From NCBI GenBank assembly GCA_003510795.1, contig DOKP01000050.1, positions 13,065 to 25,358 on the forward strand: a stretch of 12,294 nucleotides of DNA, in the 5' to 3' direction. Position numbers and translations under genes: made by a program. Below are positions 6,687-12,294 of this stretch, one piece after another; the first letter of the stretch is position 1; the number at the start of each line of letters is the position of its first letter. The notes beneath the pieces are model-generated. The model ran no database searches. It saw only the letters and a program-made list of their open reading frames with translations, and was not told where the DNA came from. This DNA is from Candidatus Moraniibacteriota bacterium. Lineage in GTDB: Bacteria; Patescibacteriota; Minisyncoccia; Moranbacterales; UBA9337.

Positions 6687-7130
6687 TTATGTTAATTTCC
6701 AATTAACTTCAGAAAAATTTTCTTCTTTTAATAAATCATCAATTGCCGTTTTCATATTCTCAATATCCTCGCCGTTCAATGGCTTATATTCTTCCCGATG
6801 ACCTGAAATAATAGGATCGCCATATTTTTGTATAGTTGCATCTTTTACTCTGCCATAAAGATGAACATGCAAATGCGGAGTCCAATTGCCATTGTCTTGA
6901 TAATTTATTCTTCCAATTTCCACTCCAGATTTTCCCATAGCCGTTTTCATAGCCTCTCCCGCTAACATAGTTAATCGCATCAACTCAATCGCTTGTTTTG
7001 GTGATAATTTAGTCCTATCTTCAATGCCCACCTTAGGAGAAATTTTAATATGCCCGCCTTCCAATCGATCAACTTCTGGTTTTTCGTGAGATTCAAGAAT
7101 AAAATTTTCTGTTTCGTATATTATAGCCAT
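6687..7130 (-). CDS. HIT-family nucleotide hydrolase/transferase
   Basis: A 147-residue histidine-triad protein. HIT enzymes use the central His of HxHxH to form a nucleotidyl-enzyme intermediate and cleave AMP conjugates or dinucleoside polyphosphates. The triad is seen in TPHLHVHLYGR (H86, H88, H90). Upstream are the family-like strand GGHIKISPK (25-33), a helix KLSPKQAIELMRLTMLAGEAM (41-61) and GVEIGRINYQDNG (69-81). The tail (about 100-147) contains a HREEYKPLN segment and an amphipathic helix and is longer than in minimal HINT proteins. It sits between a small membrane-protein gene (24-base gap) and the flavodoxin gene (4-base gap). The ATG has no SD. Confidence 0.85.
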   Translation of the reverse strand: MAIIYETENFILESHEKPEVDRLEGGHIKISPKVGIEDRTKLSPKQAIELMRLTMLAGEAMKTAMGKSGVEIGRINYQDNGNWTPHLHVHLYGRVKDATIQKYGDPIISGHREEYKPLNGEDIENMKTAIDDLLKEENFSEVNWKLT

Positions 7131-7154
7131 GTTATTATTGAAAAATAAATTATT

Positions 7155-7325
7155 TTAATTTTGCATCAAAACCTTAATTGCGACACCCATATAATAAGGC
7201 CACAGCACTACCGCCCAAACACCTTTCCAAAAAAATGGCAATTCCAAAAAACCAATTGTAAATAACCACCCCGCAAACCAAGAAAAGGCCGTAAATCCAT
7301 GCTGTTCAACCTTTATTTTTTCCAT
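7155..7325 (-). CDS. 56-residue hydrophobic membrane protein
   Basis: This small frame begins MEKIKVEQHGF and has two tryptophan- and phenylalanine-rich hydrophobic stretches (about 12-27 and 34-53, the latter starting KGVWAVVLWPYYMG), consistent with two short TM or interfacial helices. It ends KVLMQN. I do not recognise a family. Support for coding comes from the charged start before a hydrophobic segment, the position at the head of the HIT-flavodoxin run, and a leader hairpin (7338-7374) shared with the other small membrane gene at 3940. The ATG lies 12 bases from that hairpin. Only GGGACAAGAAA precedes it, a poor SD. Alternative: a non-coding leader of the HIT gene. Confidence 0.55.
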   Translation of the reverse strand: MEKIKVEQHGFTAFSWFAGWLFTIGFLELPFFWKGVWAVVLWPYYMGVAIKVLMQN

Positions 7326-7337
7326 ATTTTTTCTTGT

Positions 7338-7374
7338 CCCGTTAAATTACGGTAATCCGGATTATTTAACTGGG
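7338..7374. repeat. Hairpin element in a gene leader (copy 2)
   Basis: CCCGTTAAAT (7338-7347) pairs with ATTTAAC-T-GGG (7364-7374, one bulged T), and CGG/CCG close a TAAT loop. The sequence matches the second hairpin of copy 1 (4199-4234) at nearly every position. Differences are in the inner stem, where copy 1 has a full TGCGG/CCGCA pair and this copy has TACGG/CCGGA. It lies in the predicted 5' leader of the small membrane gene. Confidence 0.72.
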
Positions 7375-7441
7375 ATTAATTAAATAATTATTTTAATTTC
7401 AAAAACCCTTTTTTAATAGCTTAAATTTTTGCCCTACTCTA

Positions 7442-7469
7442 ATTCTACCTTATTTTATGTTTTGCGCAA
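7442..7469 (-). promoter_or_regulatory. Possible promoter of the small-gene/HIT/flavodoxin run
   Basis: On the minus strand TTGCGC (7469-7464) and TAGAAT (7447-7442) are separated by 16 bases; the -10 matches consensus at five of six positions, the -35 at three. The transcript would have a leader of roughly 110 bases containing the 7338-7374 hairpin. Weak evidence in AT-rich DNA. Confidence 0.3.
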
Positions 7470-7481
7470 TTAAATTAACAA

Positions 7482-7511
7482 GGGTTTAGTCACACACGCA
7501 TGACTAAACCC
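7482..7511 (-). terminator. Intrinsic terminator after the winged-helix membrane gene
   Basis: A perfect 11-bp stem (7482-7492 and 7501-7511; GGGTTTAGTCA against TGACTAAACCC) with an 8-base loop lies 16 bases beyond the stop of the 7528 gene. On the minus strand it is followed by TTGTTAATTTAATTG, a partial T-run. Confidence 0.72.
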
Positions 7512-7527
7512 CATATGAAAGACAAAA

Positions 7528-7956
7528 TTATGCAACGAAAGGCAATTCTCCAACAGAATTGCATTCAACAATTAACCGATAGACATGCCCTCCATTTTTG
7601 CTACCAGCCTCAACCATATTTTTGCTGATGAGATTGGACAAAGCAATGTAATATCCATTCCTCATTGAATCTTTATCCATATCTAACGCTTCAGCAAGGC
7701 TAAAAATCTCGTCAAAAGTTAACCATCCCTCACCTCTTAATGATTTTTTCGATTTATCAAGAATATGGATTATATCATCTTCTACTTCCTCTATGTGTAA
7801 AATTGGGGAATTCAAAAAATGAGCAGAAATAATCAATGGAGAAAAAATAGCAACCGCACCGAAAACAATCAGCGCTAACGCTATCGCAAATACCGCATAT
7901 AAGTAAAACGCCAAAAAGATTCCGGCCACACCTGCAAAAAATAGAAGTCTTTTCAT
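7528..7956 (-). CDS. Membrane-anchored protein with winged-helix-like domain
   Basis: A 142-residue protein of no named family that I recognise. Residues 4-46 form two adjacent hydrophobic helices, after a short KR start. An acidic linker (HIEEVEDDIIHIL, 54-66) leads to a cytoplasmic domain (about 74-130). Its pattern, GWLTFDEIFSLAEALDMD, then a helix ALSNLISKNMVEA, then a GHVYRL strand, looks like a small winged helix-turn-helix. It may be a membrane-bound DNA- or partner-binding sensor; this is inference. The start is well set: AAGGAG lies 7 bases before the ATG, by far the best SD in the window. The gene has its own terminator and a possible promoter, so it is a stand-alone unit and may have a different history from its neighbours. 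Confidence 0.72.
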   Translation of the reverse strand: MKRLLFFAGVAGIFLAFYLYAVFAIALALIVFGAVAIFSPLIISAHFLNSPILHIEEVEDDIIHILDKSKKSLRGEGWLTFDEIFSLAEALDMDKDSMRNGYYIALSNLISKNMVEAGSKNGGHVYRLIVECNSVGELPFVA

Positions 7957-8024
7957 TTTCGTACTCCTTGCTTTGTTTAAAGAACTCCTGATTGTATGCC
8001 ACCCCTTTATCTCTCTTATAGAAA

Positions 8025-8051
8025 GATTACCTCAATAATTTCTTTTGTCAA
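8025..8051 (-). promoter_or_regulatory. Possible promoter of the 7528 gene
   Basis: On the minus strand a perfect -35 TTGACA (8051-8046) is followed after 16 bases by TAATCT, a poor -10. It starts directly after the stop codon of the glycosyltransferase, which suits an independent unit, but the -10 is not convincing. Confidence 0.3.
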
Positions 8052-8052
8052 T

Positions 8053-9624
8053 TTATTTTTTTTCTAAAATATAATATTTCAAACCTTGTTTATCTTCAAT
8101 TGTCCGCAACTGCATTTCTCCAAAACGCACACTTAATTCTTTGATAATCTCATCTTTCCGATAATCCGAAAAAACAATCACCATTTCTTTTATATTTTTT
8201 GGATTTATTTTTTCCAGTTCAAACGGGCTCAAATCATGAAAATTCAACTCATTCCAATTAAACATTCTCACTACCACTCTTTGCATATTTCCTAGCACTG
8301 CATAAACTTCTTTTTCTCGAGGTACCGTGTTTATATAATAAGCGGCATCGGTAATATTTTTTTCAAAAGATCTGGCGGTCTGAATATTATTTGCCCAAAA
8401 AAAATGATATCTAACTGCATCAAATACACCGATGAATAAAATTACAAAAATAAAAAATCCATAGATTATTTTCTTGCCCCACGAAATATTTGCCTCTACC
8501 TTCTTTAAGATGAATTCCACAAAAAAAGCGGCCCAAATATATACCACTGGCAAAGTACCGATAGCTCGCAGGGCGTGCGGGAGACCCTCGGCTGTCATAA
8601 ATTCAGGCACCAGCATAACAAAAAACCACACCAATAAAACTGCGTGAATTATTAAATTATTTGAATAAATTTTATTCGCTAAACGCGCCCAGAGCAAACG
8701 TCCGAAAATAATAATTGAAGAAAACATCCCCAAAAGAAAAAGCACTCCCAGGGCTGGATTAAGAACGGGAAATGGCGGAAAATTATTTCTCCAATTATTG
8801 TCAGGGATAAAATTATATTTTAGAAAGCTTAACTCAATATTATTCAAGAGCATTTTCCAGGGATGACCCTTGTTAATTTCTGGAGAAAAAACCGAAACAT
8901 GATTGGGTCTAGACCAGAAATATTCCGGATGAATATAAAAAGTATAAAACATCGGTAAAGCTATGATAATAAAAGAAATGATAAACATTCCAATCAGCTT
9001 GTAAAAATCTTTTATAAAATCTTTTTTTGCCAAGATTAAAAATGGCAATGCTCCAATCAAAATAAAAGGTGCTAATCGAAAAGCAATATAACTATGCATA
9101 CCCAAGCCAAAAAATATCCCTGCCAGCACAAAATGTTTAGTTTTTTTAGAATTGAAACCTAGAAATAGAAAATAAAACGACCAAACCAAAACAAAGGGTA
9201 GCATATTGGCCCGGAAAGAAATTCGGCTAAAATTGACCGACACAAAAGAAACCGCACCAAAAAAAGCAACCAAGAGCGCCAACCTATTGCTTTTAAACAT
9301 CTCGCGCGCAAGCAAATATGTTCCCAAAATAGCCAATGTGCCAAAAATAATAGCAGGTAGTTTTAAAGAAAAAACACTCACGCCAAAAATAGCAAAGCTT
9401 ACTGCCACCAAATTCATAAATAGCCCTTCTCGCCCATCATTATCTGGATAAAACCATTGGAAATTATCAAAATCATCCAAAACTCTGAGCGCGTCTTGTC
9501 CATTTACTGCTTCATCAGGGTAAATCCCAGGAGGCGCAGTATTGATATGATAAACGCGCAAAAAAACTCCCAATAAAATAATAAGACTCAATGCTATTAA
9601 GACTAATTTTTCTTTATTTCTCAT
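8053..9624 (-). CDS. GT-C membrane glycosyltransferase, ArnT/PMT-like
   Basis: A 523-residue polytopic membrane protein of the GT39/GT83 group, expected to use a polyprenyl-phosphate-linked sugar on the outer face of the membrane. The first TM (about 7-23) is followed by FLRVYHINTAPPGIYPDEAV with the catalytic acidic pair D37-E38. NFSRISFRANMLPF and GMHSYIAFRLAPF are recognisable loop segments, and roughly ten TM helices follow before a soluble tail of about 110 residues. The frame is open to a TTG five codons upstream (9639), but the ATG at 9624, preceded by GGGAAATT, is a better start. It is transcribed divergently from the GT2-deacetylase fusion across 118 bases, which makes it the best candidate to use that enzyme's product. 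Acceptor unknown. Confidence 0.86.
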   Translation of the reverse strand: MRNKEKLVLIALSLIILLGVFLRVYHINTAPPGIYPDEAVNGQDALRVLDDFDNFQWFYPDNDGREGLFMNLVAVSFAIFGVSVFSLKLPAIIFGTLAILGTYLLAREMFKSNRLALLVAFFGAVSFVSVNFSRISFRANMLPFVLVWSFYFLFLGFNSKKTKHFVLAGIFFGLGMHSYIAFRLAPFILIGALPFLILAKKDFIKDFYKLIGMFIISFIIIALPMFYTFYIHPEYFWSRPNHVSVFSPEINKGHPWKMLLNNIELSFLKYNFIPDNNWRNNFPPFPVLNPALGVLFLLGMFSSIIIFGRLLWARLANKIYSNNLIIHAVLLVWFFVMLVPEFMTAEGLPHALRAIGTLPVVYIWAAFFVEFILKKVEANISWGKKIIYGFFIFVILFIGVFDAVRYHFFWANNIQTARSFEKNITDAAYYINTVPREKEVYAVLGNMQRVVVRMFNWNELNFHDLSPFELEKINPKNIKEMVIVFSDYRKDEIIKELSVRFGEMQLRTIEDKQGLKYYILEKK

Positions 9625-9654
9625 AATTTCCCATAACAATTTAACTCAATGAAA

Positions 9655-9663
9655 ATTATACCA
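9655..9663 (-). promoter_or_regulatory. Extended -10 promoter of the ArnT-like gene
   Basis: On the minus strand the sequence reads TGGTATAAT, a perfect -10 (9660-9655) with an extended TGn element. There is no good -35. The start of transcription would be about 25 bases before the ATG at 9624. Confidence 0.55.
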
Positions 9664-9680
9664 CAAACATTAGCCTCGCT

Positions 9681-9706
9681 AAAGTATATTCCCAGACGGA
9701 TACTTT
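9681..9706. promoter_or_regulatory. Dyad between divergent promoters, candidate operator
   Basis: AAAGTA (9681-9686) and TACTTT (9701-9706) are perfect inverted arms, with inner arms TCC/GGA (9690-9692, 9698-9700) around CAGAC. The element covers the -35 areas of both flanking extended -10 promoters, where a regulator could affect both genes. No regulator gene can be linked to it. Confidence 0.4.
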
Positions 9707-9707
9707 G

Positions 9708-9716
9708 TGTTATAAT
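9708..9716 (+). promoter_or_regulatory. Extended -10 promoter of the GT2-YdjC gene
   Basis: TGTTATAAT gives a perfect -10 (9711-9716) with an extended TGn element; no -35 is evident. Transcription would begin near 9723, leaving a leader of about 20 bases without an SD before the ATG at 9743. Confidence 0.55.
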
Positions 9717-9742
9717 TAATTGTTGATTATTTATCATATTTT

Positions 9743-11182
9743 ATGAGAAAAGAAAAAATTTCTGTAGTCATCCCTTGTTACAATGAGGAGAAAGGTATCA
9801 CCAAAAATATTGAAATTATTTACACATACCTAAAAGAACATTATTCCTCCTTTGAAATAATTGTCTCCAACGATGGATCGACTGATAAAACAACCGCTGA
9901 GTTAGCGGAAATCAAAAATAAAATTCCGTTTAAAATCATTAACGTGCCCATAAATACTGGCAAGGGTAACGCTGTGAAAGTTGGAATGCTAGCTACTAGC
10001 CCCGAAAGCAAAATGGTGATGTTTTTGGATGCTGATTTAGCCATCCCTATTGATGAATTGAATAAATTTGTTACCGCTTTGGAAAATCAAAATTTAGATT
10101 TAGTAATCGCCTCGCGTTTCGTTCCTGGCCTAAAAGTTCTAGAGCCAGTGTTGTGGTACCGGAAAACTATGGAAATAGCCTTTCGCTTTTTAAGAGTTAT
10201 CATTTTAAATAATTGGCAAGTTCGCGATTCCCAATGCGGATTTAAAGTTTTCAGGCGTTCAGCCGCTATTAAGATATTTAACCTAACTACTATATCTCGT
10301 TTTGCCTTTGATTCAGAAGTTATTTTTTTGGCTAAAAAATTTAACTTTTCCGTTAAAGAGCTCCCCATAACCCTTTGTAATCCTAGAGAAAGCCATATTC
10401 GAATGATTTTTGATCCAATTAATATGTTTTTTGCCTTGTTTAAAATTCGCTGGAATAATCTCAAAGGTATTTATAAAGTCCAAGCCCAAGACCTCTGGAA
10501 AGACGTTACTATCTCAGCTGATGATTTCGGGGCCAGTCCCAGAGCCAATAAAAATATACTCGCTTTAATTCAAGAAAATAAAATCGATAGAATATCAGTA
10601 ATGATAAAAAGAAATTTTTCTAAAGAAGAAATTAAACTCCTTAGAAAATCCAATCTTAAAATAGATTTACATTTGGAATTATTTACCGATCAAGAGCTCA
10701 AGCTCAAAAAAAATACCCTCCTGAGAGGAATATCTTTTTTTATTGGATATCTAAGAGGAGAATTTTATCACTCCAGAGTTAAAAAAATGTGGACTGAGCA
10801 AATTTTTGAATTTGAACAGATATTTGGCCAAAAACCAGATGGCTTGAATTCTCATGAGCATTTTCATCTCTTCCCTCCTTTTTTTCGCATTATCTGCCAA
10901 ATCGCTAAAAAAAATCACATTCGCTATGTCCGCCTAGGAAAAAACGGACAACCTTTTGCTCGCCGATTAATCCGCCATATTTTGCAAGTACTATTTTTAA
11001 AAAATAAAAAAACATTGCACTCTTTTCCCAAATTAGATTCTTCCGACTACATGCTGAGCTTGGACTGGATAATCAAGAATAAAAAACCTTATAAATTTTT
11101 AAAGGCAGAAACTGAAATTGTTTGTCATCCGGAAAGAGAAGAAGAATATATTTTTTTAAAAAATCTGCCTCATAAGAAATAG
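9743..11182 (+). CDS. GT2 glycosyltransferase fused to YdjC/ChbG-type deacetylase
   Basis: A 479-residue two-domain protein in one uninterrupted frame. Residues 1-245 are a GT2 domain of the dolichyl/polyprenyl-phosphate sugar synthase type: VVIPCYNEE (8-16), NDGSTD (43-48), the metal-binding DADLA (96-100), ASRFVPG (123-129) and RDSQCGFKVFRR (161-172). It ends in an amphipathic segment, with no TM pair. Residues 255-465 are a YdjC/ChbG (NodB-like barrel) domain: TISADDFGAS (256-265) with D260-D261, IDLHLEL (307-313), HSRVKKMWTEQIFEFEQIFG (343-362), NSHEHFHLFP (369-378) and EIVCHPE (458-464). That domain family removes acetyl groups from GlcNAc or GalNAc derivatives. The likely job is to charge a polyprenyl phosphate with an N-acetylhexosamine and deacetylate it at the cytoplasmic face. 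The domain calls are strong; substrate and order of steps are inference. Confidence 0.88.
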   Translation: MRKEKISVVIPCYNEEKGITKNIEIIYTYLKEHYSSFEIIVSNDGSTDKTTAELAEIKNKIPFKIINVPINTGKGNAVKVGMLATSPESKMVMFLDADLAIPIDELNKFVTALENQNLDLVIASRFVPGLKVLEPVLWYRKTMEIAFRFLRVIILNNWQVRDSQCGFKVFRRSAAIKIFNLTTISRFAFDSEVIFLAKKFNFSVKELPITLCNPRESHIRMIFDPINMFFALFKIRWNNLKGIYKVQAQDLWKDVTISADDFGASPRANKNILALIQENKIDRISVMIKRNFSKEEIKLLRKSNLKIDLHLELFTDQELKLKKNTLLRGISFFIGYLRGEFYHSRVKKMWTEQIFEFEQIFGQKPDGLNSHEHFHLFPPFFRIICQIAKKNHIRYVRLGKNGQPFARRLIRHILQVLFLKNKKTLHSFPKLDSSDYMLSLDWIIKNKKPYKFLKAETEIVCHPEREEEYIFLKNLPHKK

Positions 11183-11265
11183 CTGACTTTCCCAAAAATA
11201 AACTAATTACTAAAAAATACTACAAATTTAACTTCTGGACGAAACTCATTTATTAAACTTGTTCA

Positions 11266-11296
11266 ACCATAACCGCACGACCGCATAATTGTGGTA
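11266..11296. repeat. 31-bp palindromic repeat, copy 1
   Basis: Matches 11940-11970 at 30 of 31 positions (C at 11273 against T at 11947). The arms ACCATAA and TTGTGGT form an imperfect inverted repeat around GC-ACGACC-GC. It lies in the gap after the GT2-YdjC gene. Nothing else of note is seen in the 167-base gap. Confidence 0.85.
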
Positions 11297-11349
11297 ATCT
11301 AATTTGTTTTAACTATTTGACTGATTGATAAAAAACTTTTTAAAAAATA

Positions 11350-11898
11350 TTAAAGTTTAAATTTTTTCCTTAAACTTTGTTCAATAGACTTATCTAATTC
11401 ATCAACGACACACTGCTGAACAAATTTTTCCAAGCTAAAAAATTCAATCACTTCGCCAATTTCCTTCCTGCAGGGATACGGGTAGACAAAAACTGATTTC
11501 TGCAATTCAACAAAACCCAATTTCTTTATCGTTCTTCTTAACGCATCTCGACCAACTCTATTATTTTCTGGAATATCAAACAAAATCATTCGCCATTTCC
11601 TATCCCACTTTTTTAAAACTTTTAGTTTTATATTTGTAATATCTATTTTTCTTGCTAATCTATTTCCTTTCAGGGTTAACCTAGCGCTCCACCATTTGTC
11701 GCCATTGTAATGAACAAATTTATCTCTTTTTAATTCTCTTGCTACACGTCTAATTCTATCTCTATTTATCATTTCCCATTCCCAAGCTAATTTTCTAAAT
11801 ATAATTTTCTGGCCTCGAGGAGATGTTGTTAGTCCTAAAGCTATTCCGCCCAATAAGATTAATAAAATTTTCTTTTTTAAATCACTTCTAATTTGCAT
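11350..11898 (-). CDS. PaaX/Cas2-like protein with N-terminal winged helix
   Basis: A 182-residue protein with a hydrophobic start (11-24, ILLILLGGIALGLT), a winged-helix-like part (about 35-85, REL...LTLKGNRLAR) and a C-terminal Cas2/PaaX-C type ferredoxin-like domain (about 97-180). The last has WRMILFDIPE (102-111), with D108 at the place of the Cas2 active-site Asp, then a helix RDALRRTIKKLGF and KSVFVYPYPCR. Automatic pipelines often name such proteins Cas2, but there is no cas gene or repeat-spacer array here and the wHTH points to a PaaX-like regulator. The ATG has no SD. A TGGTATAAT promoter lies just upstream, partly inside a 31-bp repeat, and the gene is bracketed by two copies of that repeat. 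Confidence 0.8.
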   Translation of the reverse strand: MQIRSDLKKKILLILLGGIALGLTTSPRGQKIIFRKLAWEWEMINRDRIRRVARELKRDKFVHYNGDKWWSARLTLKGNRLARKIDITNIKLKVLKKWDRKWRMILFDIPENNRVGRDALRRTIKKLGFVELQKSVFVYPYPCRKEIGEVIEFFSLEKFVQQCVVDELDKSIEQSLRKKFKL

Positions 11899-11934
11899 AA
11901 AAAATAAATTACTTTTTACTTAGCTGCTAAATCT

Positions 11935-11943
11935 ATTATACCA
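11935..11943 (-). promoter_or_regulatory. Extended -10 promoter of the Cas2/PaaX-like gene
   Basis: On the minus strand TGGTATAAT (11943-11935) is a perfect extended -10. Its TGGT part is the end of repeat copy 2, so the repeat supplies part of this promoter. A leader of about 30 bases would precede the ATG at 11898. Confidence 0.55.
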
Positions 11944-11970
11944 TAATCGCACGACCGCATAATTGTGGTA
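11940..11970. repeat. 31-bp palindromic repeat, copy 2
   Basis: Same imperfect palindrome as 11266-11296, one mismatch, same orientation. The outer arms here are slightly longer (ATACCA/TGGTAT). It overlaps the promoter of the Cas2/PaaX-like gene and follows the ABC transporter terminator. Confidence 0.85.
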
Positions 11971-11984
11971 TGAAGTAAAAAAAC

Positions 11985-12022
11985 AAAAAATCCCCTATTT
12001 AAGTTGAAGTGGAGGATTTTTT
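11985..12022. terminator. Bidirectional intrinsic terminator after the ABC exporter gene
   Basis: AAAAAATCC (11985-11993) pairs with GGATTTTTT (12014-12022), the stem continuing through one C-A mismatch to CTATTT/AAGTGG around a short loop. On the minus strand it ends TTTTTTGTTTTTTT, an excellent U-tract for the ABC gene. Confidence 0.85.
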
Positions 12023-12042
12023 ATATTTTATATAATATGTTT

Positions 12043-12294
12043 TTAAACTTGGATATTTTGCAATTCACTCAATTTCTTATACACTCCGCCATGATTCATT
12101 AATTCTTGATGATCGCCGGATTCTACTATTTTTCCACCTTCAAGCACCAAGATTAAATCAGCTTTACGAATAGTACTTAAACGATGGGCGATTACAAAAG
12201 TCGTTCTATTTTTCATTACTTCTTCCAAAGCGCTTTGAACATATTTTTCCGATTCACTGTCCAATGCACTAGTAGCTTCGTCTAAAATTAAAAT
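12043..12294 (-). CDS. ABC exporter ATPase, C-terminal end (partial)
   Basis: The frame is open to the window edge, so the N-terminal membrane domain and most of the ATPase are outside. The 83 visible residues carry the Walker B and D-loop ILILDEATSALDSES (1-15), the switch histidine in FVIAHRLST, and KIVESGDHQEL (about 55-65), the usual end of MsbA/LmrA-type exporters that combine membrane and ATPase domains. The TTG 30 bases inside the edge is not a start because the Walker B motif runs through it in frame. The substrate cannot be told; near envelope glycosylation genes a lipid or glycolipid is possible. A strong terminator follows its stop. Confidence 0.9.
   Translation of the reverse strand: MLILDEATSALDSESEKYVQSALEEVMKNRTTFVIAHRLSTIRKADLILVLEGGKIVESGDHQELMNHGGVYKKLSELQNIQV

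Noticed and set aside
7775..8002. Cysteine-rich 75-residue frame on the minus strand
   Set aside because: It overlaps the hydrophobic start of the 7528 gene in another frame; the cysteines come from shifted reading of Leu/Phe/Ala-rich codons, and that gene has the strong SD.
10087..10464. 125-residue minus-strand frame within the GT2 domain
   Set aside because: Antisense to conserved GT2 motifs (DADLA, QCGFK), with no recognisable domain.
11266..11970. CRISPR array formed by the 31-bp repeats
   Set aside because: Only two copies, more than 640 bases apart with a gene between them; no regular spacers.

Overview
The window is a low-GC, densely packed bacterial chromosome segment. Several things suggest a Candidate Phyla Radiation (Patescibacteria, Parcubacteria-like) genome: three GT-C membrane glycosyltransferases close together, a solitary Cas2/PaaX-like wHTH protein, tiny orphan membrane proteins, dispersed palindromic repeats in the intergenic gaps, and almost no Shine-Dalgarno sequences. 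This is inference from gene style; there is no marker gene to prove it.

Layout: 36-3424 (minus) holds two consecutive GT39/ArnT-like membrane glycosyltransferases. 3425-3939 holds a REP-like palindrome, a tRNA-Ser(CGA) with encoded CCA, a probable terminator and three short-period tandem arrays. 3940-7325 (minus) is a run of small genes: a one- or two-TM protein, an HD phosphohydrolase, a CYTH triphosphatase-like protein, an ITPA-like pyrophosphatase, a flavodoxin, a HIT protein and a 56-residue membrane protein. A related hairpin repeat sits directly upstream of both small membrane-protein genes. 7482-8051 is an isolated unit with its own strong SD, terminator and possible promoter, encoding a membrane-anchored winged-helix-like protein. 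8053-9624 (minus) is a third GT39 protein, divergent from 9743-11182 (plus), a GT2 fused to a YdjC/ChbG deacetylase. 11266-11970 is a Cas2/PaaX-like gene bracketed by two copies of a 31-bp palindromic repeat. 12043-12294 is the C-terminal end of an ABC exporter, cut by the window edge.

How the genes may work together: the GT2-YdjC fusion is the most notable item. In Francisella, a polyprenyl-phosphate sugar synthase (FlmF2), a YdjC-family deacetylase (NaxD) and an ArnT-like transferase (FlmK) act in sequence to put an amino sugar on lipid A. ArnC/ArnD/ArnT follow the same logic with a different deacylase. Here the first two activities are in one polypeptide and an ArnT/PMT-like GT-C enzyme is transcribed divergently from the same 118-bp intergenic region. 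A pathway that makes a lipid-linked amino sugar and transfers it outside the membrane is a reasonable hypothesis. The ITPA-like, CYTH, HD and HIT proteins form a second theme of nucleotide and phosphate-ester hydrolysis.
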